From assembly GCF_010093595.1 (NCBI RefSeq), contig NW_022985461.1:228454-292453 (forward strand): a DNA stretch of 64,000 nucleotides. The letters run 5' to 3'. A model generated the notes under the pieces. It had not been told where the DNA came from. It saw only the letters and a list, made by a program, of their open reading frames with translations, and did not search any database. Position 1 is the first letter of the stretch. The number at the start of each line of letters is the position of its first letter. A program made the translations under genes and the position numbers. Positions 21,330 to 33,918 of this stretch are shown here, in pieces. The DNA comes from Mytilinidion resinicola. Its lineage: Eukaryota; Ascomycota; Dothideomycetes; Mytilinidiales; Mytilinidiaceae.

Positions 21330-22851
21330 ATGCTCTTCTTCCGCAGAAATGCCGTGAATTGCTTGACCCGGAGCTGTGTCTCCACCGTCGCCCACAACTC
21401 CCCCAGGCTTCAGCCAGCCTACACACTCCGCCAATGCCGCGAGCCGGATATATCAGGCGCCTCTTCTCGGCGAGCCTTTTCGCACTCAGGCAGTGTGTGC
21501 AGAAAACAGGAGCAACTGCAGAAGGAGGAGACGCCACTGCCTTCTCCTTCCTCCGACCAAGACGCTCGCGACTCGGCTGGGAAGCAGGACCACCGGAAGC
21601 CGAGGAAGAGCGTGGCCAAGACCTCATCCCTCCGGCGAGTGGCGGTAGAGGCCCAGAGATCGAGGGGCGGGCTTGTGAAAGGCAAGGGCAACAAGCGCTT
21701 CGTTGACCCAGATGTCGCGACCAAGGTACGGACCTAGGCCAGCTGTAAGGAACTAGCTAATACATGCAATTGAGTAGACAGTCACGGCATACTGCGCAGC
21801 GGAGCAGTACGATATCACTTCTGCTGCCAAACTCGTTCAGGACCAAGGGTACCAACTCGACCCGTACCAAACCGGCTTGTTCCCGCAAGTCATACACGTG
21901 CAGACTGCGGAACGAGCGTATAACGTAGCCTTTCCGGGGCCGGGAGATATCTTCATATTCCCCTCTGGCACAGTTGTTAGTTGGAATGTCCCTGAAGCCG
22001 AAGCTGTTGGGTTTGTCCGTAACATCTTGCCCGCGGCAGCGGAGGGGTCACACTTGAATCTAGTAGAGACCGAAGATCTGGAATACCTGGAGGACCCCTC
22101 CAAAGAGACCAGTGATATCGTCGGTGATACGATCATCTTGGGCACTAAGGCAGAAACCCAGGATTCCGAGGCTCGTGAAGAATCGACCGTCCGCCAACAC
22201 AGCCGCACGTTGACTGCAACAAATGAGACATCGTCTCTTAGTGATGGCGGCACAGACCAACGGCATGAAGTCGATACCATCCTAGCCAAGATAGCCTTTT
22301 CTTCTGGTTTGGCCCGATCTACGAAGCTCGCCGTGTTGGAGAGCCTCCTCAGTACCTATCAACAATCGACACGCTCCATACCAGCAATGCTATCTGGGGA
22401 CTCACAGACCCTCTTGCGAAGATCGAAACTGCCCTTCACACGATCCTTCATCCTCCGCAAAACTGGTGAATTGCTGAGCATAAGAGCTCAATTGAACCTC
22501 TATTCGGAACTCACTGACTCCCTCCCCGATATCTTTTGGGATAGTAGACACGAACTCGGGCTTGGAGAGTATTACGACCAGGTTGGTCGTGCTCTAGATG
22601 TGGGAGTTCGTATCAAGGTCCTGAACGAGAAGATTGGGTTTGCTCAAGAGATTGCGAGTGTGTTGAGGGAGTCGCTCAGCGAGAAACACGGGCTTCGATT
22701 GGAGTGGGCCATCATAGCTCTCATCGCTGTAGAGGTAGTTCTAGAGTTCTACCGTCACTGGAAGGACGTGCAAGAGAGAGATGATCCGGATAGCACGGAA
22801 ACATTGCTACGAGACTTTTTGAAAGAAAAAGGAGATAGAGTAGCGTGTTGA
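21330..22851 (+). CDS. Mitochondrial DUF155 protein, RMND1/Mrx10-like
   Basis: Two exons, 21330-21725 and 21778-22851, split by a 52-nt intron (GTACGG..AGTAG); 489 residues. The basic, Ser/Arg-rich N-terminus looks like a mitochondrial presequence. Around residue 132 the DUF155 domain begins (TVTAYCAAEQYDI) and has the usual DIFIFPSGTVVSWNV segment. A late helical part (YSELTDSLPDIFWD, ALDVGVRIKVLNEKI) follows, with a single membrane segment near the end (WAIIALIAVEVVLEFY). In humans RMND1, and in yeast Mrx10, this family sits on the inner mitochondrial membrane and supports mitochondrial translation. The start codon lies 239 bp from that of divergent VPS41, so they share a compact promoter. 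RMD1/RMD8-type paralogues are also DUF155, but the presequence favours the mitochondrial branch. Confidence 0.82.
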
Positions 22852-23466
22852 AAACCTAAAAGATAGATAGAAGCGAAGATACCCCACTCTGATTGCAAAA
22901 GACTACTATTCCCGCTGTACGTGAAAAAAGTGGCAGACTCATCAAGCATTCTGTCTCCTGCGGCCATGTGTACTTCTGTCTGCCACTGCTTGAAGTGCTT
23001 CAACAAGTTTCCACATAGCCCAAAGTCAAGAGCTTCTATCTCGTTCGTATCTTTGAAAGTGGATTGAAGCACCCCAAGCAATGGCATACGCTCAAGGCGG
23101 CTTGTTCTAGGAATTAGAGCGCCAACTTTTTCTTGCCCCGCGTACTACAGTTTCCCATACTTGATCATTTTCACCTTTCTAACTTTGTGATCGAAGCATA
23201 GACCGTGCATAACATTCACAGGCAGTGCGCTGATGTCATGTGCTTCCCCGAATGCTGATCGATTGACATGGATGAATGCCTCTGACCTCACGCGTCAAGA
23301 AGCGCGTTGTTTGTGTATTTGAGCATACGTCACTGATGAAGACCGAAGCGTGGAAGGAATATTAAGCCGCGTGTCCCATGCTCGCGCCACAGCGCGAGTA
23401 GGATACCTTTGATACCATCGCCAGTCACTCATACTCCTTCCGCAGCACCAATCGAACACAGCTTAC
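22852..23466. other. Intergenic, no gene seen
   Basis: 3' flank of the DUF155 gene and promoter of the next gene; nothing else supported. Confidence 0.55.
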
Positions 23467-24307
23467 ATGGCGCCCACTTTACGAAATCGCGAGGCTCTCG
23501 CCGACAAGTCTCTAAGTGCTCAGAACTCAGTTGACCTGGACATCTCTCATAAAAACAAAACGAAGGCGGCCAATGCTGAGGTATCGCACATTCCAATAGA
23601 CTATCAAGTATTTACTGACACTGCTATAGAAAAAGAGCAAGAGGAAGAGTGATGCAATTTCATATGGCGGGAAGCGGACGAGCGAACCCGACCAAAACAA
23701 CGCCAACCCACAGGCCGGCTCAGACAAGTCCAAAACAGACACCAACACTGCCAAAAAACGAAAGACATCGAGTCCCTCTAGCAAATCTGCTGGCGCCGCT
23801 ACTGCCAAAAACAAATCGCAGGAGTCCGATGTCAATCTCTCATCCATCCACCTAGAAGGTGAAGATGATGATTCTGTTCCGGTTTATGAGACCTGCGACA
23901 TGGTTCGACGGAAGATCGAAGCTCATCTGATGAAGAAGCCCGGTGCTACGCAAGCAGCCTTCTGCCGCGAACTGTCGAATCAGTACCACGCCTCTTCTAC
24001 GTCTGTTTCCAGTAAAAGTCTCTCCAACTTTCGTGGCCAGAAAGGGTACGACAAAGGCAACACATCGTCCGCGTTTTATGCTGCTTATTGTTATTTCGAG
24101 AAGTTGAGGATCAAAGAGGGCAAGCCGAAGAGCAAGGATCGAGTGAAAATGGAGGAACTTTGGGGCGAGAAAGGGGGCTTCAACATCTCTCAAGCCAGCA
24201 ACCAAAAACGCCTCTGGATTGGGCCAGGCACCAGGATGAAGAAGAACAAGTATGGTGAGGTAACTCTTCATTTTGCTAATATGGGAGAGCAAACGGGCGT
24301 CCTGTGA
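23467..24307 (+). CDS. DUF7726 domain protein
   Basis: Two exons, 23467-23580 and 23630-24307, with a 49-nt intron (GTATCG..TATAG); 263 residues. The first half is low-complexity and rich in Lys, Ser, Asn and Thr (KKSKRKSD and similar), which suggests nuclear localisation. The second half matches what I remember as DUF7726: VYETCDMVRRKIEAHL, then a GATQAAFCREL helix, a linker ending LSNFRGQKG, and GNTSSAFYAAYCYFEKLRI followed by KPKS. The helix-turn-helix-like pattern hints at nucleic-acid binding; its function is unknown. Confidence 0.78.
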
Positions 24308-24634
24308 TAAATTAAGGTGAAGCGTGTCAATGTATGAAAAGTTTCGTATTGCAGTTTAATCGTACAAGTACATTACATGTGCGGTTCTAAACGCGAACGC
24401 GCTGGTATCGAATCGCTTTTGTACGTCAAAACAACGCCATGCCAACGCTAAAAGAGTACGAGTGCATCCAAACTCCATAGGCCCAAAAAAGTATCTTACA
24501 TGGGTCAACCTTGGCGTAAAGGATGTCCTAGCCTATATATACACCCAACGAACGGGTAGAGAGCAGGGGCAGATCTTGACCTTGAGGTGTCAGAATCAGC
24601 ATCGCCGAAAGGATTATACCGTGAGATGCCTCGC
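24308..24634. other. Short convergent intergenic region
   Basis: Contains only the 3' flanks of the DUF7726 and MTM1 genes. Confidence 0.55.
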
Positions 24635-26053
24635 CTAACCTCCCAATCGTTTCTGGCTTCTTACGTCGTTTATGTCGTTAGCCATCTTTTTGCCGACCTC
24701 GTAGCTGCTTATCATAATGGCACATGCCGGTGCAACTTTTAAGCATCGAGCCGCCCATCCTCTGAATAGACCAGGAATTCCTTGCTCTTTGAATATGTGC
24801 AATAAGAAGCGTGGCATCGATCTATCCTCGGGACGGACAATGCCACCAACAGCTTGGCCTGTTGTATCTCCCGCGCGCCGCATTACTTGCTGCCTAGTCT
24901 TTCCAACGTCGAACGGAGTGGTAACCAAGGCGGCTACGGCACCTGAAGTGGCGCCAGCGACGAAGCTATCCACTAAAGTTGCGGTGTGGTTCTCGTGGTT
25001 CCTCGAACGGCTCCTCCGTCTGACCTTCTCTGCGCCAGCTCCTTTCGCGAACTCGACACCGTCCTTTCTGGCCTCTGCTCTCCCACGAACATCCGTCAAC
25101 GTATTTCGCCCAGTCTCATAGCCCCACCAGTAGATTGCCGAGAATGGGACGTCTCTCCACAGCGTCAGGGTCAATCCTCGCCACAAGCTGCGAATTCCCT
25201 GAGCCGCAACCATTTCCCGTAGTCCATCCAGTGTCTCTCGGAAATGGCCGGCAGGGGTGGTTGTATGGTGGGCCGCTTGCATTCTCGTCTTGAAGATTTC
25301 AATCGGACCAACCACTACTGCTGCCATTATACGAGCACTCCCGCCAGCAGCGAGAGGTACATATGCATCTGGCACGGTATTCTTGAAAGGCGATTTAGGT
25401 GCAGTGCGTAGCCAGTCGTACCCGGCGAAGTAGATGACATTAGCCGGCACTGCCATGGCTAGAGTGGGCGAAAGCCCTCGCCACAGTGTCCTAGGTCCCT
25501 CGTTACGTGCAATTTTACGGAGGCCATCCAATGTGCTGTTGATGGTTGTGCGTTCCGTCTCCTCCACGGCACAGGCGACACTCGCTGGGTTTATAGGCGC
25601 GACGGTAGGTCCGGCCACACAGTACTGTGCGTTATTGTTTATCCAGAAAACCTCCCGACAGCATTGTGATATTCCGAGGTTGGGTGGCATGTCGCGAAAT
25701 TGGGTTAGGGGGAGTGTGGAGGTCAAAGGCCGCAATTGAGTCGATGGTGTGTGGTGTTGAGACTGTAGGCGGACGCGGACGACATCGAGAGGCGTCACTG
25801 AGAATCCAGTCAGTCTGAAGTTTGCATATTTTGGTATGGGCCTCGAAGCCCTTCCGCCTCCTCAGAATGGATTCTCGTGAAATGGCCTTTGAGGAGAGCG
25901 GGACGGGCGAATGTAGACACAGCCAAGGAGAGAAAAGAGCAGAAACGCACCTAGGAGCGAAGTCAAGACGCTGCCCGTGACGGCAGACAGCATCTTCTGG
26001 GCCAGGGAGATGCCCAGATCGCCAGCATCGTCGGCAGCGGCGGCGGTGGACAT
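24635..26053 (-). CDS. MTM1: Mitochondrial carrier Mtm1 (SLC25A39/40 type)
   Basis: Two exons on the complement, 25951-26053 and 24635-25797, joined by a 153-nt intron (GTGCGT..CTCAG); 421 residues. Three carrier repeats are visible with signature variants TPLDVVRVRLQ, GPIEIFKTRMQ and TPFDVGKTRQQ, each followed by a G-(I/T)-x-(S/T/G)-L-(W/F)-RG motif (TLWRGL, SLWRGL, GLFRG). The long loop after helix 1 contains several Cys (ISQCCREVFW, QYCVAGP, ACAVEET), characteristic of the Mtm1/SLC25A39/40 branch. The family supports mitochondrial glutathione import and, in yeast, Sod2 manganese loading and iron-sulfur homeostasis. It is divergent from the F-box gene. Confidence 0.88.
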
Positions 26054-26475
26054 GGCAGGCGGCGGGTCGATTGCGCGCAGAGTATTACCTCGTGTAGATG
26101 CTCAGCCGGGCGGAGTCACTGGCAGGATGGCAGTGCGCCGGCAGCATGGTGGTGCTCGTGATGGGTGACGGTGACTGTCTATGGTTTGAATTTCGATGTA
26201 TGACGGACTCCCGAGGTTGGCGTAATTTTTTAGTGGACCTGGGAGCTCGATGCGGGCGGCGCTGACTCCAACGTGCATCTACCTGCAGTATGTATCCCTC
26301 CTGCACCCGCCTGCCTGCAGGAAGCGTCTGTGTGAGTAATACCCCAGCAGCTGTCCGCCCTAGAACGTCTTGTAAATAGCTCCAACGTTTCTGCGGTACT
26401 TGGTGTTTGCTCTTATCCCTCCAGCCCTTCGTCCGTTCCTAGTTCTACGTGTTTTACATATATCCCTCCCTCCTC
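26054..26475. promoter_or_regulatory. Bidirectional promoter between MTM1 and the F-box gene
   Basis: The 422 bp separate the two start codons. It shows pyrimidine-rich tracts near 26400-26475 but no motif I can name securely. Confidence 0.4.
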
Positions 26476-28102
26476 ATGAGCCAAACCGAGGCCGAGCTCG
26501 AGAGCTTCCGCCGCCAATGGCGCGAAGAGGTCTCGGCGCGGGCTCAGGCGGCGAATGCAGCTTCAGGGCCAGTTCTTGACTCCACACAGCCATCTGGTAG
26601 CCGTCCCACGGCCCGGAACCCCAGCGCGACGGAACCCCAAAGCACCAAGTCCCACGATGTATCAGGAGCACTGGACGACGAGTGGGAGCCCCGGACGTAC
26701 CACGATCTTGGGGACAGGGATTCAGGGAAACGACTGACAGACTCTCCATCGTCATCCACGGCAACTCCGGCCACCAGCGCACCGCGGTCGGCACTGGAGC
26801 ACTATGAGCAGGCTGTCGAGAAAGAGAGCCAGGGGAGTCTGGGAGACAGCGTAGACTTGTACCGCAAAGCCTTTCGGGTAATTACTGGACCTCCTTGAGA
26901 GTGTAACCCATGCTGAGAAATACATGCAGCTTGACTCTCGCGTCCACGAGGCATACAAGAACAAGCACTTCCCGCCCTCCTTCTTCCAAGCCTCCAAGAC
27001 TAAGCCGCAGGACCCCAAGCCTTCAAATGTACCGGCGACTGTGCCAAACACCGCCCATCACTCATTAGATGGCCTTTCCGCCTCTCTGTCCAGCCTCATC
27101 CAAGACTTCTCTTCCCTCTCTATCCCGAGCGAAGAACCCCCTACTGATCTTTCTCCCGCGCCACCCTGCCCTATCTCCACCCTACCTGAGGAAATCCTCG
27201 TAGAGATTCTTCTCGAGCTTGCCATTCAGGATGTAGCCTCCTTTGTCCGTCTAGCTCAGACATGCAAGCGGCTAGCATACCTCGTCCTCACTGAGGAGCG
27301 TGTCTGGAGACGTGTGTCCATAGGTTCCGAAGTCGGCTTTGGAGCCATGCACTATGACTGGAATTGTAAGGTCAATGGACAGCCACTTGGCGACGACGAC
27401 GAGGGCGGTCAGATCCTGTCTTCCCCTGAAATCGATACCCCTCATCCAGTAACATCTCTTACCACCACTCTTCTCGTCCCCCAGGTCTACCCCAACTATC
27501 GCGCACTTTTCCGTTCGCGCCCTCGCATACGCTTCAACGGCTGCTATATCTCCACGGTAAACTACACTAGACCTGGTGCCTCTTCGCCAAGCAGCATATC
27601 ATGGCACTCGCCAATCCACATTGTGACGTACTACCGTTACCTCCGCTTCTTCCGCGACGGAACTTGTGTTTCGCTTCTCACAGTTGCTGAGCCGGCCGAT
27701 GTCATACCGTACCTGCTGCAAGAGCATATGCACACTCACCACTCTGGAAACCTCCCCAGTGCCGTCATGAAGGATGCTCTTGCGGGCCGCTGGCGGCTTT
27801 CAGGTCCAGCGGTGCCATCGAACCCAAGTTCGCGTGCGAGTGGAATGGGGGCTGTCGAGAAAGCAGTCGACTCCGAGGCCGAGGGCACTCTACATATAGA
27901 GACGGCTGGCGTGACTCCAAAATACACTTACAAGATGGCGTTCTTGCTTGGAAGCGCTGGGCGGGCGGCGCGGAATAATAAACTGGCATGGAAAGGATAC
28001 TGGAGCTACAATAGATTGACGGACGATTGGGCGGAGTTTGGACTGAAGAACGACCGGCCCTTCCATTTCAGTCGAGTGAAGAGCTACGGTATGGGCATGT
28101 GA
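26476..28102 (+). CDS. pof7: F-box protein, Pof7/Hrt3/FBXO9 type
   Basis: Two exons, 26476-26877 and 26930-28102, split by a 52-nt intron (GTAATT..TGCAG); 524 residues. The N-terminus is charged and Ser-rich. A TPR/MIT-like helical pair (ALEHYEQAVEKESQGSLGD, SVDLYRKAFRLD) spans the exon junction near residues 105-140, as in FBXO9. The F-box is at about 214-260 (CPISTLPEEILVEILLEL ... FVRLAQTCKRLAYLV). The C-terminal half holds the family beta-rich domain (IRFNGCYISTVNYTR, TYYRYLRFFRDGTCVSLL, ending near RPFHFSRVKSY). It should be the substrate receptor of an SCF ubiquitin ligase via Skp1. Complete and normal in length. Confidence 0.88.
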
Positions 28103-29695
28103 AATAGACGAGTGTTCTCTCTGGGTAGAAGTGGCGGCATCAGGTGCCAATCGTCATGTGCTAGAGTCACATGATCTCGCTTAGGGCCAACCGCCCGCCA
28201 AAGTGTCACAGCCGGCCCTCCGCACCTCTTGATGATCTTGCACTGTAGCTACCTCGTCTACACCAATATACAAGGTCTCCATACAATCCTCTATTGCACC
28301 GTGACACATATCGATGAGGAATATAGCGCAGTGCACGAGTGGCTTGAATAGCAGACTTCAGTGAATGCCGTCTCATCACTTCGCGAGAATCGACTGCGAG
28401 AATCGACAGCTGGAGGAACGCGGTGGAACACCGTCTCAAAAATAGAAATAGGAGCCGCGAATCAATAAGCCGGCATCTCAACGAGACAAATCTGATATGT
28501 ACCTGGCGCTGTCGTCAGGCAGAACCTTGCACACATCGCAGGCCTCGCATGCAGGCTCGCAAGCCATTTCCCACCGCAGACAGCCAACACGTGAGAGTGT
28601 TTTTGCTCGACCTCTCGAGGACCTGCGTCAGCCCCGGCACAGGGCGGCAGCAGAGGTGAAACATGCCGGCAATGGGCCAATGGGGCGGGCGACGCGGCCA
28701 GGCACCGTGAATCCGTGGCCCAAAAGGGCGCCGTCAGGACCGTCGCAGCCAGGATCAGCGGGGCCCGAAAGCAAATCGAGGGCGCCCGCCGGTCCCTTTT
28801 GCTCGTCGTGCGAGCGCTGAGCAGGCGAGGGCTGTCGGGAGCCGTTCAGCAGCTTCACGCAGAGCCCTCGATCGCAACGGCAGCGCGAGGGCGGTGCGAG
28901 GCCAATCTGGTGCGTACGAGCAGGATCAGGGCCGTAATGTAGCGCGCGCAGGCCCTGGTGCCAATATCGGGCGGGTCGCTGGTGGCCGGCGTTGTGGCTG
29001 CGGGTGGAGAGGGTTGCAGCGTCCACGACGCTGACGGGCTGCCAAGTTGAGCACAGGCGCGGTTCATTTCCTCTGCTCGCTCCTCTCTCCTGCCATTCTC
29101 CTCGTCTCCTCACCAAGCCCAGATCCCACTAACTGCTCGCCTTCATCGCCGCCGTTCGAATCTCGTCGGCCTCCACGCTCGTTGCACTGTTCTGCTGACA
29201 CTCTACACTCGTTGCTCTCCGACGTGGCCTGGAATAAGGGGCTGCTCACGCGAAACGCGGCATTCCAGGGTCGGCCGCTGGCCACCAACGCAATCCAACG
29301 CTTCGTGTTTCGAAGACTGCCATCACGGACTCGTTGAGCGAGTGCCTCAGCTGGACGCAGCCTTCTCCCCGGCCTCAAAGTGCTGCTCGACTGCATTCAC
29401 CACCGCCGTCGTCATAGCCTACCGATACGTTCTTTCCACGCCGACCGACCCACAGCCGACCGTGGTACTGACACCACGACAATCGAGATCCACCACCGTC
29501 AGTATCCCAAACTTGACACCCGACGCCATTTCATGCGTACGCATTGGTTTGGTTAGGCCTCGAGTATCTGGCGTCACGACTCAGCACAGCACGAAGCACC
29601 TCGGCGGACGACACGTCTGACGACGACGACACCATCCCTTACTTCACCTCTCCCCGAGCCCAACACCGTTGGCACTTTCCACAACCCACTCCATC
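28103..29695. other. 1.6-kb gene-free region
   Basis: The middle (about 28480-29050) is GC-rich and its frames on both strands look like chance openings. The last 600 bp, pyrimidine- and CA-rich, probably serve as promoter and 5' UTR of the WSC gene. No RNA gene recognised. Confidence 0.5.
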
Positions 29696-30693
29696 ATGGT
29701 CTCATCAATATTGACAGCCACGGCCGTCGCGGCTTCATTATGGTCGCTGGCGTCCGCCGGCTCGGCGGCCTCGGCCTCGTCCACCATCGTGGCCATCGCA
29801 ACACCAACCTACACCGGAGTCCGCAACGCAATGACATACGAGGGGTGCTTCAGCACAGGAGATCCTCTAGAAGACCATGGCCCAGCGACTTTCCAGACGG
29901 CAGGCAACTGTCAACCCATCTGTCTGGGTCTCGGCAAGGCGGTTATGGGTCTGGTTGATGGCAGCAACTGCTTCTGCGGTGACCTCCTCCCTCCTGCCGA
30001 TACAAAAGTGGACAACGACCTTTGCAACACGCCTTGCAACGGCTATGACAAGGACAACTGTATGTTGATAATCTAAGTTGAGTTCACATTGAATACTAAT
30101 CTTGCGTGACAGGCGGCGGAAACGGTTATTGGATGGTTTCGCTCACAGGTATCAACCACAACAAAATTGCAAACTTCGATCCATCTTCATCGTCATCGTC
30201 ATCATCGAGCACGGCTGCACCAGCAAGCAAGACCTCACCACCAGCACAATCCGTAACACTCGGCGCGTCGACCGTGGTCATCACAGCGTCTGACGCAGCC
30301 GCAACTACCCCAGTGACGAAAAAGAGCTCAAGTGGACCCAACAAAGCCGCCATCGCCGCAGGCGTCGTTGTCGGTGTTGTAGCCCTAGCAGCCATCATTG
30401 CTGGTATCGTGCTCGGCCTCAAATTCAAGCGTCGTCGCGAAGTCGAAGAGGAATACAGACGCCAAGCAGCGGTCAACAACTTCGTCGGATCTAGCAAACT
30501 TCATACTAGCAACTCATCAATGAACGACTCAAGACTCGACCCCGAGGTCATGATGAGGAGGCAGAGCGATGGTAGTATCGCTGACAACCAAGACTATTCG
30601 CGGCGGATATTGAAAGTATGTTTACACCCTCAACCTTGGTTACCTGGACCCTGTCTAACAGACTTCTAGGTCACAAATCCAGATGGACACTAG
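29696..30693 (+). CDS. WSC-domain cell wall stress sensor
   Basis: Three exons: 29696-30059, 30113-30615 and a 24-nt terminal exon 30670-30693; 296 residues. The introns are 53 and 54 nt (GTATGT..GACAG and GTATGT..TCTAG). The order is signal peptide, WSC domain with eight-Cys pattern (MTYEGCF, GNCQPIC, SNCFCGD, DLCNTPC, DNCGGGNGY), Ser-rich stalk (SSSSSSSSS), one membrane helix at roughly 210-235 (AAIAAGVVVGVVALAAIIAGIVLGL), then a basic stop-transfer (KFKRRR) and a short tail ending VTNPDGH. This is the architecture of Wsc1/Slg1 sensors, which report wall stress to Rom2/Rho1 and the Pkc1 MAP kinase pathway. Rho1 is also the regulator of glucan synthase, encoded 24 kb away. Confidence 0.9.
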
Positions 30694-33600
30694 CGCGGCA
30701 ACTTGACGATAACGATTTTCTCCTGTCCTGCCATTATCAATTGCTCAAGCGCCTTTGTTCCTCCGGATTCTAGCGACGATTCCAACTCATCCCCGCGAAC
30801 GATCGATGACACTATCCTCGTGTCCCTCTCCTCCACCTCCCTTGTATTATGTCCTGGCATTGGGTCTTTTCCTTGAGTCGTCTTGGGTGCAGTCATGTTT
30901 GACGAGAGTTACGGAACGCTTCTAGCTGTTCGCCAAATCTCCCCATACTCTTCTGCTCTCATTGTGGAGCTCTATTTCGTGGATAGATTTGGAGACTTCT
31001 AGCTGTCTGTTTTAGTGATACTTTCTCCTTCATGATTGATCTGGTTTGTATAGTCTATCGGCGAATGGGGTTTATCGGGCTAAAGAGGATCCTTCATGTG
31101 GGCGCGGGATTACACGGAGCTGTCTTTGTCACTCATTTTCTTCTGTCTTTATCTCTCTTGTCGGACTATAACCTGTCTGTAGTAGACTGCTACGTCCTGT
31201 CCGTCCTCTCTCTCTCCGGCTCTCTGTGTCATCACTACCCCACAGCATCACTCTCGTCGCATCACTGTAGTTAGATGTCCTTATTAGGGCACTCGACTCA
31301 AGCAGTGTCAGCAAAAGCGGGCATACCTTTCTGTCTACATAGGTTTATAGTCGCTCGTAATTGACGACAAATTTCAAATTAGAAGCCTACCTCAATATCG
31401 TGACAGTGGCGCTGCCCTCGCGAATGTTTATCGAGAATTTCTACGTCACTCAATCCTCCAGCGCAACTGACCGTTTTGAGTACTCCAGTCTTAGTAAGGA
31501 CAAACACTACCGTCGCTTCTCAGACGCCCAGCTCATCTGGGGTACATAATATCTCTGATAAGCTGGTCTTCTCTTCTGAGCGACCTGGGCTATTGCTAAC
31601 CATCTATTCTGCCATGCTTGCTTCTTTGTCATCCCCATCGCGCTGCCAACAAGGTTGATACTCAAGACGACTTGTCAAACACTCCGCCGCGTCTCGATTT
31701 CCCTTGGCACGCAAGTACAAAATTTTCTCTTTCAAAGTTCGGTAGACTAGCGATGTATGCAGCCCACACAGTCTAGATGCCCAAAACTGCACTCGTCAAA
31801 CCCCGAGTCCACTTCTGTGGCTTCTAGAAACCTACCTAAGACGGCACAAGCGAAAACTCGTGTCCTAACACTACCGACGGCTCCGCCGGGTGTCCAACCT
31901 GCATCTCGAAAATCTGTTTCTAAATACTCCTAAGTGTTTGGAAAGTTTTGCAATCACCTTAATCCTCCTCAGCAACCTGGCCAGCTCAGCTGAGAACTAT
32001 ACGGGGCCATGTTCCACGAAACCCTTGGTCCCTCTTGGCTTGTCAGAAATGAAGGCTGCTGATGTGCTCCGTGTGTTTGGGGAGATTAGCAGCCCGGGGG
32101 CGCTGGGTGCGGCGTGTTTCATGTTTCGGCTCCCGTACCGATCGGCGGGACCCGGTGGTTTTGGGAACTTTTTGAGGAAATTTGGGGATTGGCTGGGTTG
32201 CAGTGGTAGGCTACACTTGTAGAGGATTTTGCAGGATGTCTAGAGGAGAGGGAAAGTGGCATTGGGTGGTGGTGGTTGGTTGGGGTGAAATGAAGGGCAC
32301 GTGATTAGGTTGGATTTGGGGTTTGTGGAATCGTGAGGGGCTAACGCGCTTTTTCTCGACCTGGGGAGGTGATTTCTACCTCTTGTTATGCAGCAATCCG
32401 AGAATTTTGTTCAGATGTTCGATGACTATGTAGAGTAAGACTTCGCAACGAACGGTAACTCTTGCTCTTTGTATGTACATGCGCGCGCTTGATGCTTCAT
32501 TCATGTCTTTGCGATGCACAAGCTCCCATCCTTCCGCGCGTCAGCATGCCACGTCCACGAGAACCTAAACATCATGCCCTGGCTTTGAAGAGTGTTCTCA
32601 ATCACTTTAGAGCTGTTTTCCTCCCGTCAAGGCCTTTGTGGTTGAGCTATCGCTATACGTCTCTCGACATCTCTGCACCTTAAGAGATGATGGTACACAA
32701 ATGTAGAGAGTAACTTATTGCATGCTTACTCTTCAAGTACGAACCCCTTTCATTCAACAATGCACGTAAAAATTTCCATATAGAAGGCTGCTTTGCTGCG
32801 GAAGAAAAGAAAGGGAAGCCAACGCTCGTAATCATGACAATGCTGGTGGATTGAACTATCTGACAGCATATCTAAGACCAAGTCAGAGGGTAACTTTTCT
32901 TCACGTGTTTTTGGATCTTCTTCTTCTATCCTAATCTACCTCCCTCTGTGGCATTTTCCGTCTCATTAGGCCGTCAAAATCCTTCCAGTCGAGGGGCTAG
33001 AGCCATTACAAGAGATAAACATCATCGTTATTGAACATGGTGCTCAGTATCTGCGCCAGCTCTTTCTGTTATCAACATTGTTCATGGGGATGCTCTCCAC
33101 TCCCAAATAAGCTTGTTAGTCGCTGGATTTGGGGGTTATCTCGAACGATCGAGGCTCCCGACGGCTTTAGCTGAGATGAACACATCTCTTAATACGTGGA
33201 CGAAGTAATCTTGAAACAACACTGTGGGTACTGCACACTCCGAATCAATCTCGTCGACCTCTGTCTTTCGGCGGTCTCTTCACAATTCGAAGCTCTCCCG
33301 AAGGCTTCAGAGTCAACACACTCGGCGCACTGCCATCACTGTCTACCTCTACTCACTCCCAATCATTCTGTATCATTTAGGGACGTTCTCTATAAGTCGA
33401 GGCTCCCTCGGAGACTCGAGACACCTTCCACTTCAGTCCACTACATCAACGTATATCTTTGGGGGCTATCTTGTCCATTCGGAGCTCTCCATCATCAACC
33501 TCTATCTTTTTGAGAACACCTTTGACCTATTAAAGGTCCTTCGACAGATTGTCTACTCCAATTCACCTCCCAACTTCGATCTTTGGAGGGCTTTGATATA

Positions 33601-33918
33601 TTGAAGCATCCCCGAGCTTCCCCAAGAGTGAGTCAAGTCCGTCTCCGACCCCCCAGCCAGCACATGCAAGTGAGGTGATTTGCGCCGTTCCCCGTCTCCG
33701 CGTCCGACGCCTGCCTGATTCTCGGTGAGGTCATCTGCCGGAGACGTGCCGGGCCTCATTTGAAACGCCCTTCTTCTTCCCCCGTCAACCTCGCCACCGG
33801 CACCATAGGCACGCTCGTTGGTTGCGCTTGTGCGCGTATTTAGAGCTCACTCTAACTATTCTTTAGACACCTTTCAGACTCCGTGGACTAGACTCAGCAC
33901 CGCCAGACATTCGCAAAC
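30694..33918. other. 3.2-kb gene-poor region
   Basis: No frame here has a recognisable domain. The longest (31890-32222, 110 codons; 33224-33604, 126 codons) do not look coding. Several GAGGCTCCC-like motifs recur between 33130 and 33530 (see findings). The last 300 bp presumably act as promoter for the gene at 33919. Confidence 0.5.

Noticed and set aside
28600..29050. GC-rich segment considered as a structured RNA gene
   Set aside because: I found no box motifs or convincing long-range pairing, and both strands contain only chance frames.
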